Source of the DNA: an uncultured Halieaceae bacterium
Lineage (GTDB): Bacteria; Pseudomonadota; Gammaproteobacteria; Pseudomonadales; Halieaceae
Direction: 5' to 3'
Length of the DNA: 6,733 nt
Assembly: GCA_913063005.1 (NCBI GenBank)
Contig: CAJXZI010000108.1
Location: 1-6,733 of the forward strand
The translations under genes and the position numbers were made by a program. The notes beneath the pieces are model-generated. The model was not told where the DNA came from. It worked only from the letters and a program-made list of their open reading frames with translations, and did no database searches. Below are positions 1 through 5,421 of this stretch, one piece after another (the first letter of the stretch is position 1; each line of letters starts with the position of its first letter).

Positions 1-2
1 TG

Positions 3-368
3 CACAAACAGCATCGCCATCTTCTACACAGCGGTCGCTACGTTGAGCACGAGCAGAGTGCACAGCAAGTGGCTTGGAGTGTTGTTTCAGATGACCAAGG
101 CGAGGCTTTGAGTGCCGTTGCAATGTTGCATACGCCGACAACAGCCTTCCCAAAGCGTATGCGTTTTCGGGGGCTCGACGGCTCTAAGCAGTATCAGGTG
201 CAGGTTGTCTGGCCTCAGGATTTATCCGAAAAGCAGGTTGACTTCCGCGAGCGCTTGAAGTCGCAATGCTTCGGTGGCGACTGGCTGCAACAAGCGGGAT
301 TAGCGCTACCCATCATGCAGCCAGAAAGCATGCTGATTTTTCACTTAGCGGCCGTCAAACACAGCTAA
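3..368 (+). CDS. Alpha-galactosidase (GH36-type), C-terminal fragment, 5' end outside the window
   Basis: The reading frame is open from the first complete codon at base 3 to the TAA at 366-368, giving 121 residues with no start in the window. The fragment begins with HKQHRHLLHSGRY, followed by WSVVSDDQGEALSAVAML, MRFRGLD and a final QQAGLALPI segment. This is the typical end of GH36 alpha-galactosidases: the last helix of the catalytic barrel (H-S-G-R), then a C-terminal beta-sandwich with a G-L-D...Y motif and a closing G-L-x-L-P. The family hydrolyses terminal alpha-1,6-galactose from raffinose-type oligosaccharides and galactosides. The catalytic aspartates are upstream and cannot be checked. 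A GTG at 69 lies inside the domain and is not the real start. The gene converges with the downstream symporter and its fossil copy. Its presence suggests a galactoside-use locus. Family assignment is from remembered motifs; other GH36 specificities are possible. Confidence 0.85.
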   Translation, partial: HKQHRHLLHSGRYVEHEQSAQQVAWSVVSDDQGEALSAVAMLHTPTTAFPKRMRFRGLDGSKQYQVQVVWPQDLSEKQVDFRERLKSQCFGGDWLQQAGLALPIMQPESMLIFHLAAVKHS

Positions 369-413
369 AAACTACTAGGTAGCTGCAGCACACCAGCCTC
401 GTTACATAGCCGG

Positions 414-509
414 TTAAACGTTCGGCGATGTCATAAACATAAACCCACTTATGGTGAGCGCAGTTAGCACAGGGAAGGTAGCCGTGACGAACATGCTGTG
501 GCTGAAGCG
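414..509 (-). pseudogene. Fossil 3' end of a second sodium:solute symporter gene
   Basis: Read on the minus strand, this stretch encodes a peptide containing FVTATFPVLTALTISGF and ends MTSPNV followed by a TAA at 414-416. It aligns without gaps to residues 446-472 of the intact symporter next door (FFTVIFCVLTALAISRF...KTSPK): by hand count, 17 of 27 residues and about 52 of 80 bases are identical, at a constant offset of 119 bases. It is in a different frame from the intact gene, and its homology begins at about base 510, almost touching the intact stop codon at 512-514. Only the last 30 or so codons survive, with no start or membrane core. Many of the differences are conservative (M/L, T/A, V/F), which suggests a paralogue that evolved as protein before most of it was deleted, rather than a recent local duplication. 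It is not expected to be expressed as a functional protein. Confidence 0.75.
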
Positions 510-511
510 CG

Positions 512-1954
512 TCAGCTCAATTGAATCGCTGGCTCAAGTTTAGGTGATGTCTTAAATAGGAATCGGCTGATGGCAAGCGCTGTTAACACACAGAAAATCA
601 CGGTGAAAAACATCATGTGGATGTAGTGTAGCGGAGCCCAGACAAACGAGAAAAAGGCATACAAGAACACCCCCAGCACCACAGCCGTGATGGCAGCGCC
701 AGCGGCAACGTCACGAAACAGCAGGCCAACAATAAAGGCCGAAAGAATCGGCATGCTGAGCAATCCATAGAGCTCCTGAACTAAGTTGATGATGCTGTCC
801 GCCGTCGCATAAATCGGCACCATCGCGAGACCAATCAGCACGAAGCTCACCGTAATTAGGAGATTTAAGCGCCTTAAATCCGCGTTAGAATTGATGAAAG
901 GCTCGTGAATATCGCAGACCCACAGAGTGGTCGAGGAGTTCAAAACACTGTTCACGCTGGTCAGAACGGCCGCTGCAATCGCCGCCGCGAAAGCCCCAGA
1001 CAACCAGAGCGGGAGTACCTCTCGTACGATCAAACCAAAGGCCGCATCGCCCACGTCACCGAACAACTTGTAAGAGACGATCCCGGGAATCACGACGAGT
1101 GGCGGGATGATCATCAGCCTAATCGCTGCTGCTGCGAGTACGCCTTTCTGGCCTTCTTCAACGGTCGGCGACGCCATCGCGCGCTGGGTAATCGTCTGGT
1201 TGGTGCCCCAGTAAAATATTTGAATAAAGACCATGCCGGTCAGCAGCGTGTGCCAAGGGATAGGCGTCGAACTGTCGCCTATCATTGTCAGACGATCAGC
1301 CGGGATACCGGAAAGATCAAAATCAACGGTCGCCAGTGACAGGACGACAACCACCACTCCTAACGTGAGCAACAAAACCCCACTGTAAGCATCAGAAACG
1401 GCAACGGCGCGCAAACCACCCAACACCGCATAGGCCGAACCCACGGCGGCAAAGGCAACGGCAATAAGCATCAGAGGCAGATCGACATTGAACATCGTTT
1501 GAATGAAGAGCGAGCCGCTGTAGAGCATGGCCGGAATAAAAATGAATAGATTGCCAAGCAGAAATAAAAGCCCGATCAAGGCTCTGATGCGCTGATCGTT
1601 ATATCGCTTCTCGAGGAGTTCGGTAGTCGTCGTACAGTTGTAGCGGTAGTAAACGGGCAGGATGACCTTAGCGAGAATGATCAAACCAACGACCGCCGCA
1701 AGCTCCCACCAAGCCAACAGCGCCATTTGGTTGCCGTTCATACCCACCAGCTGATCGGTGCTCAGATTGGTCAACGTGATAGAGCCCGCGACCACAATCC
1801 AACTCAGTCCTTTGCCGGCAAGAAATACCTCCTCACGCGCACTGCTCGGAGCGCCTTGGGCAGCTATATCACGCGTGACTCGCCGATAGGTAAGGCCACC
1901 GATAAGCATTGTTATGGCGAGGAAAATGACAATTTGGATAACATCTTCAGACAT
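512..1954 (-). CDS. Sodium:solute symporter (SSS/SLC5 family), vSGLT-like, 480 aa
   Basis: This is an inner-membrane transporter expected to couple sodium influx to uptake of a sugar or similar solute. Hydrophobic segments run from residue 5 to 466, in keeping with an SSS/LeuT fold. Family signatures include FLAGKGL (44-50), LTNLSTDQLVGMNG (61-74), YAVLGGLRAVAVSD (175-188), FYWGTNQ (247-253), GQKG (268-271) and LTSVNSVLNSS (331-341). Set against remembered vSGLT residues, Q68, E84, the Y248-W249 gate and Q393 are kept, and T332-S333 occupy the Na2 site. The position of vSGLT N260 is Q245 and that of K294 is R279, so the solute may differ from galactose. It lacks the extra C-terminal helices of the divergent paralogue. 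The ATG at 1954 sits directly before the first helix, but no good Shine-Dalgarno sequence precedes it. It converges with the alpha-galactosidase gene and is divergent from the second symporter. Confidence 0.93.
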   Translation of the reverse strand: MSEDVIQIVIFLAITMLIGGLTYRRVTRDIAAQGAPSSAREEVFLAGKGLSWIVVAGSITLTNLSTDQLVGMNGNQMALLAWWELAAVVGLIILAKVILPVYYRYNCTTTTELLEKRYNDQRIRALIGLLFLLGNLFIFIPAMLYSGSLFIQTMFNVDLPLMLIAVAFAAVGSAYAVLGGLRAVAVSDAYSGVLLLTLGVVVVVLSLATVDFDLSGIPADRLTMIGDSSTPIPWHTLLTGMVFIQIFYWGTNQTITQRAMASPTVEEGQKGVLAAAAIRLMIIPPLVVIPGIVSYKLFGDVGDAAFGLIVREVLPLWLSGAFAAAIAAAVLTSVNSVLNSSTTLWVCDIHEPFINSNADLRRLNLLITVSFVLIGLAMVPIYATADSIINLVQELYGLLSMPILSAFIVGLLFRDVAAGAAITAVVLGVFLYAFFSFVWAPLHYIHMMFFTVIFCVLTALAISRFLFKTSPKLEPAIQLS

Positions 1955-2235
1955 AGTTAGACCGCTTAACGCTTATATTTATTTCTGTTTTATTGGCCGC
2001 TAGTGTTTTACTTTTATTGACGGCCTTTGGTGCATCAAGGTGCGCCTCGATTACACCGTCTCGAGCCACTCGCTCTCACGCTGCGGCGTTTCACGGCCAC
2101 CCCCTCAGAACAAAAAGCAGACTAACACCCTCGCGCAAGGGCGCCTATCTTTGCCGCAATGGCGTTTACAGCGGTTGCTCGATAACGAAAGACCTTCAAA
2201 TCACGGCCCATGCACAAAAAACTCGTCATCCCACC

Positions 2236-2269
2236 ACCTCATATTCCTGCGCTATGAGGTTACACCTCA
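2236..2269. promoter_or_regulatory. Inverted repeat, candidate operator upstream of the second symporter
   Basis: ACCTCATA at 2236-2243 and TATGAGGT at 2253-2260 form perfect 8-base arms around a 9-base spacer, centre to centre about 17 bases, which fits a dimeric regulator contacting successive turns of one DNA face. A third half-site core, ACCTCA at 2264-2269, pairs with TGAGGT (2255-2260) across 3 bases. The element ends 65 bases before the preferred GTG start at 2335, a sensible place for repression or activation. The bound regulator is unknown and no regulator gene lies in the window. If translation instead began at the ATG at 2254, the element would overlap the start. The symmetry is seen directly; the function is inferred. 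Confidence 0.4.
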
Positions 2270-2320
2270 CCTTAAGTATTGAAGGCAGAGCGCCGCTTAC
2301 CTATTCTGGGTTCTCATATC

Positions 2321-2326
2321 GAGAGG
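2321..2326 (+). promoter_or_regulatory. Ribosome binding site that decides the GTG start at 2335
   Basis: GAGAGG lies 8 bases before the GTG at 2335, a good Shine-Dalgarno match and spacing. The competing upstream starts (ATG 2254, TTG 1993) have no such element, and the next ATG downstream (2383) would cut the first membrane helix. This supports the GTG start for the second symporter. Confidence 0.5.
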
Positions 2327-2334
2327 CGCATTGC

Positions 2335-4056
2335 GTGACCAACGTAGAACTTTACTCCGTGCTCTTGTCATGTGGCTTTTTTATGAGTCTGGTTGCGTGG
2401 TACTCCTATCGCGCATCAAAAGATTCAACAAGCGATAGCAACGGCTACTTCCTTGCGGGACGAGGTTTAAGCGCCCCCTTTATTGCAGGGTCTTTACTCC
2501 TCACCAACCTCTCGGCAGAACAACTCATCGGCCTCAACGGATCAGCGTACGGCTACAACATGAGTTCGATGGCGTGGGAGGTGACGGCTGCCGTGGCCAC
2601 CATTGCCATGGCCTTCTTTTTCCTGCCGCGCTATTTAAAGGGCGGCTTTACCACCTTGCCGCAATATCTGGCCGATCGTTACGACGATGATGTCCGGCGG
2701 CTTAGCGTCGTTTTGTTTCTTCTGGGTTATGGACTCGTGACGCTCCCAAGCGTGCTCTACTCAGGGTCAGTAGCCGTACTAAAACTGTTTGATATCCCCA
2801 CACTGTTCAGCCTTAGTTACGCCAGCGCCCTGTCAGCAACCGTGGTTATTATCGGCATTACCGGTGCGCTTTATGCGGTTCTGGGCGGACTCAAGGCCGT
2901 CGCCGTCTCGGATACCCTTAACGGCATCGGTCTGTTGATCGTTGGTGTCGCGGTCCCCATTCTGGGACTGAAACTGTTGGGTGGCGACGTTTTGAGTGGA
3001 TTAATCATTCTATCCAGCGAACACCCCGAAAAGTTAAACGCAATAGGCGACGCATCAGCGCCGACACCGTTCGGAACCCTCTTTACAGGCATGATTTTCG
3101 CCAACCTGTTTTACTGGTGCTCGAACCAATACGTGATCCAGCGAACACTGGCCGCCAAGAGCTTCGCGGAGGGGCAAAAAGGTGTGCTGTTGTCAGGCTA
3201 CTTCAAAGTACTGGTGCCCTTTTTCATGATGATCCCAGGGGTAATTGCCTTCCATCTCTATGGCCCCGGGCTTGATTCCATCGACCTTGCCTATCCCCGG
3301 CTCGTAAAAGACACCCTGCCCATTTGGGCGCTCGGATTTTTCTTGGCAGTGCTTCTCGGTGCTGTCTTTAGCTCGTTTAACTCATTGATCAACAGCGCAG
3401 CCACTATGCTCACGCTCGACGTGATTCAGCCGCTAAAAAAACAGGCTATGTCCGACAAGGCGCTTGTCTCGACAGCCAAGGTCGCGAGCATCACCATTGC
3501 CGTGGTTTCACTCGGTATTGCGCCACTTCTGCAGTACGCGCCTGAAGGGCTCTGGCAAATCATTCGTATCTTCACCGGCTTCTACAATATCCCGATCATT
3601 GCTGTTGTGTTAGTGGGAATGCTTACCCGCCACGTACCGGCATCGGCTGTAAAGCTCGCGATTGGATTTCATCTAGTTGCTTATGCGCTGCTGCAGTTTG
3701 TCTTTAAAGACTCGTTGGATATCCATTTCCTTCATCTGTACGCCATTTTATTTTTCTGCGAGGTCGGAATTATGCTGACGGTCGGGCATTTCCGACCCAC
3801 GCTAAAAGCCGAATCAGCGAATGCATCTAAGGAGGATTCTGCGGTCGTTGAGATGACCCCTTGGCACTACGCAAAAACCTGTGCGTTTACCCTTTTTTCT
3901 TGCGTCGTCTTCCTCTACCTATTGTTCTCACCTATTGGTATTTCCGGCGGTTCGTTGCCCCTATTTTCTCTACTAAGTTGCGCACTGGTTCTGGTGAATA
4001 TCGGAGCTTGGTATAAGGCCCGAAACAGCCATAAGGTCCTAACCGAAAATGTCTGA
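2335..4056 (+). CDS. Sodium:solute symporter (SSS/SLC5 family), SGLT-like with extra C-terminal helices, 573 aa
   Basis: This is an inner-membrane sodium-coupled solute importer homologous to the divergent 480-aa symporter. From the GTG at 2335 the protein starts MTNVELYSVLL and goes straight into helix 1. Motifs: YFLAGRGL (38-45), LTNLSAEQLIGLNG (56-69), YAVLGGLKAVAVSD (180-193), ANLFYWCSNQYVIQR (256-270), GQKG (280-283), FKVLVPF (290-296) and FSSFNSLINS (345-354). Compared with remembered vSGLT contacts, Q63, E82, N257, the Y260-W261 gate and K291 are kept, with S346-S347 at the Na2 site; vSGLT Q428 is replaced by R411. After a polar stretch at about 487-510 come two further hydrophobic segments (about 514-532 and 540-558), as in longer SGLT-type members. 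The frame is open upstream to 1993, but that part is unlike any symporter. It is probably the first gene of a unit with the oxidoreductase and dioxygenase. The solute is unknown; a sugar or polyol is likely. Confidence 0.92.
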   Translation: MTNVELYSVLLSCGFFMSLVAWYSYRASKDSTSDSNGYFLAGRGLSAPFIAGSLLLTNLSAEQLIGLNGSAYGYNMSSMAWEVTAAVATIAMAFFFLPRYLKGGFTTLPQYLADRYDDDVRRLSVVLFLLGYGLVTLPSVLYSGSVAVLKLFDIPTLFSLSYASALSATVVIIGITGALYAVLGGLKAVAVSDTLNGIGLLIVGVAVPILGLKLLGGDVLSGLIILSSEHPEKLNAIGDASAPTPFGTLFTGMIFANLFYWCSNQYVIQRTLAAKSFAEGQKGVLLSGYFKVLVPFFMMIPGVIAFHLYGPGLDSIDLAYPRLVKDTLPIWALGFFLAVLLGAVFSSFNSLINSAATMLTLDVIQPLKKQAMSDKALVSTAKVASITIAVVSLGIAPLLQYAPEGLWQIIRIFTGFYNIPIIAVVLVGMLTRHVPASAVKLAIGFHLVAYALLQFVFKDSLDIHFLHLYAILFFCEVGIMLTVGHFRPTLKAESANASKEDSAVVEMTPWHYAKTCAFTLFSCVVFLYLLFSPIGISGGSLPLFSLLSCALVLVNIGAWYKARNSHKVLTENV

Positions 4057-4120
4057 TTACGAAATTCTTCAAAGCGTTCGACGAGAAAAAACTGCAGCCA
4101 AAACATCAAAAAAGCGCTAA
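4049..4120 (+). CDS. Possible 23-residue basic peptide overlapping the symporter stop
   Basis: An ATG at 4049-4051 overlaps the symporter's final codons (ATGTCTGA, with TGA the symporter stop) and opens a 24-codon frame ending in TAA at 4118-4120. The product begins MSDYEILQSVRREK and ends KTSKKR: 7 Lys/Arg against 3 Asp/Glu, with no membrane segment. The start-stop overlap is typical of translational coupling, and the ORF falls in the otherwise empty gap before the oxidoreductase. No family is recognised. AAGG at 4033-4036 is 12 bases from the ATG, too far for a strong ribosome site. A chance ORF of this length is entirely possible. Confidence 0.22.
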   Translation: MSDYEILQSVRREKTAAKTSKKR

Positions 4121-4130
4121 ACACCGGTGT
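4121..4130. repeat. Perfect 10-base palindrome
   Basis: ACACCGGTGT is fully self-complementary and lies in the gap between the symporter and the oxidoreductase. It is too short, and lacks the T-run, to be a terminator. It could be a protein-binding half-site pair or chance. There is no second copy in the nearby non-coding sequence. Confidence 0.2.
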
Positions 4131-4236
4131 ATAAAGAAAACCTGTGCCAACTGCGAGACCAACAGTGACGCCTACAGAGACAGCAACAGCAACAAAAGAC
4201 GAGCTCACCCATATTGTAGAGGCACTGCGCTCGTCG

Positions 4237-5412
4237 ATGAGTCCTAATGGGAAAAAACCCGGTTACGGGATAATCGGGACTGGAATGATGGGGCGAGAGC
4301 ACATCCGCGCTGTCCTGCAGCTCGACCAAGCCGAAATTATTGGCCTCTGCGACTCGCACCCAAAGAGCCTCGAATTAGGTGTCGCTGAAGTTGTCCGTTC
4401 AGGTGGTAAAACGCCAAAAGCTTATTCGGACGCGGCAGCCCTCGCAAACGACATGGACGTGGACGCCATTTTAATCTGCACACCCAATTTCACGCATCGC
4501 GCTGTCTTTGATGAGGTAAAGGCAAGCGGTAAACCGATCTTTCTCGAAAAACCCATGGCCACAACGCTCGATGACGCGCTTTATTTGGCGGAAGAAGCAC
4601 TGAGTTACCCGGCGCCTATCCAATTGGGCATGCAGTATCGCTACAAATCTCAATATCAGCTTGCGCTCTCTGCACTCGAGCGGGGTGAACTTGGATCAGT
4701 GAAGATGATCAGTCTTTGTGAGTACCGACCGCCCTTTCTGCCAAAGGTTCGCGAATGGAATAAATTCTCCGAATACTCAGGCGGCACGCTCGTGGAAAAG
4801 TGCTGCCACTACTTCGACTTGATGAATCGCATAGCCGGTGCGCCTCCCGTGCGTGTCTTCGCCTCGGGCGGACGTGCAGTGAATTTCACCGACTTTGAAT
4901 ATCAGGGGAAAACATCCGATATCGATGACCATGCCTTAGTCGTGGTCGATTACGAAAACGGCGTCAAAGCGCAGTTTGCGCTCAACATGTTCAGCGAAGA
5001 GCTTTTCGAAGCGCTTACTGTGGGTGGCTCCGAGGGCGCAATGCATACCGAGGAACACGCGAGCTTCAAGCCCGGTAGACCTTCACGATCAAGTATCAAA
5101 ATACAAACACCTGATCACCCAGCCTACGAGGGTGTTGATTGCACGTTCCCAGAAGACATCGAGCTGGGCGGTCATTACGGCTCAACGCTCTTTGAGCACC
5201 AGCGGTTCCGCGATCAGCTGGCAGGCGCCAAAAATGATGGCGCGACCTGTGCCGAGGGTCTTTGGGCGATTATCACGGCCTGGATGGCACAGGCCTCGAT
5301 GCGACAAGGAAAGGTCGTCGATGTGAAGGAGGTGCTAGCCTCTGAGACATTGAACCCTTATGGCGACGGGCTACTACCCAACGCTTGGATGGCTAACGAT
5401 GCGAGACTGTGA
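4237..5412 (+). CDS. Gfo/Idh/MocA-family NAD(P)-dependent oxidoreductase, 391 aa
   Basis: This is a cytosolic dehydrogenase of the glucose-fructose oxidoreductase/inositol dehydrogenase family, which oxidises or reduces hydroxyl groups on sugars, inositols and related compounds with NAD(P). From the ATG at 4237 the Rossmann motif GIIGTGMMG is at residues 11-19, leading to LCDS at 37-40 at the end of strand 2, where cofactor preference is set. LEKPMA (103-108) holds the conserved catalytic-region Lys105. GGTLVEKCCHYFDLM (182-196) gives His191, preceded by Glu187 in place of the more usual Asp of the DxxxH dyad. The C-terminal alpha/beta domain follows to a normal family length. The GGTLVEKCCH signature marks a subgroup whose substrate I cannot name. 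The start is uncertain: the frame is open to GTG codons at 4165 and 4144, which would add a Thr/Pro/Ala-rich leader, and no start has a strong ribosome site. The next gene follows after 9 bases, so the two are surely co-transcribed. Confidence 0.9.
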   Translation: MSPNGKKPGYGIIGTGMMGREHIRAVLQLDQAEIIGLCDSHPKSLELGVAEVVRSGGKTPKAYSDAAALANDMDVDAILICTPNFTHRAVFDEVKASGKPIFLEKPMATTLDDALYLAEEALSYPAPIQLGMQYRYKSQYQLALSALERGELGSVKMISLCEYRPPFLPKVREWNKFSEYSGGTLVEKCCHYFDLMNRIAGAPPVRVFASGGRAVNFTDFEYQGKTSDIDDHALVVVDYENGVKAQFALNMFSEELFEALTVGGSEGAMHTEEHASFKPGRPSRSSIKIQTPDHPAYEGVDCTFPEDIELGGHYGSTLFEHQRFRDQLAGAKNDGATCAEGLWAIITAWMAQASMRQGKVVDVKEVLASETLNPYGDGLLPNAWMANDARL

Positions 5413-5421
5413 GAACGCCAG

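Larger units (their letters stand above)
1955..2334. other. Divergent intergenic region between the two symporter genes
   Basis: These 380 bases separate two divergently transcribed paralogous symporters, so they should hold both promoters. The end next to the minus-strand gene is AT-rich (1970-2020) and carries a TATAAG-like -10 hexamer on the minus strand at 1972-1977, with no convincing -35 at the right distance. An imperfect dyad of 15 bases (GTTAnnCCGnnTAAC, 1956-1970) abuts that gene's start codon, and a 12-base near-palindrome TTGGTGCATCAA lies at 2027-2038. The clearest element is the inverted repeat at 2236-2260, listed separately. The plus frame of the downstream symporter is open back to 1993, but the translation is rich in Ser, Arg, Thr and His, has no resemblance to symporter N-termini, and is treated as non-coding. 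No RNA gene or mobile element was recognised. Confidence 0.6.

Noticed and set aside
369..413. Possible terminator between the alpha-galactosidase and the fossil symporter tail (CTAC-TAG-GTAG).
   Set aside because: The stem is only 4 bases and has no following T-run; it is not convincing.
905..1339. A 144-codon plus-strand ORF inside the minus-strand symporter gene.
   Set aside because: Its product is Arg/Gln/His-rich with no family resemblance; it is an antisense shadow of a clear membrane protein gene.
2018..2208. Octamer T(G/C)ACGGCC at 2018-2025, 2091-2098 and 2201-2208, as possible repeated binding sites.
   Set aside because: A repeated 8-mer is expected about once by chance in a region of this length, the spacing is irregular and the copies have no symmetry.
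2122..2229. Minus-strand 35-codon ORF in the divergent region, with a GAGG-like element before its ATG.
   Set aside because: It is short, has no recognisable family and no supporting context; ORFs of this length are common by chance.
1993..2334. In-frame 114-codon extension of the second symporter, with a signal-like start (MAASVLLLLTAFGAS).
   Set aside because: It starts with TTG, has no ribosome site, quickly becomes Ser/Arg/His-rich, and precedes a normal symporter N-terminus that has its own GAGAGG site. It is best read as the divergent promoter region.
3915..4359. Minus-strand ORFs across the symporter-oxidoreductase junction, including a Cys-rich run.
   Set aside because: They overlap two well-supported plus-strand genes, and the Cys run is the antisense reading of the ACAGCAACAGCAACA stretch.
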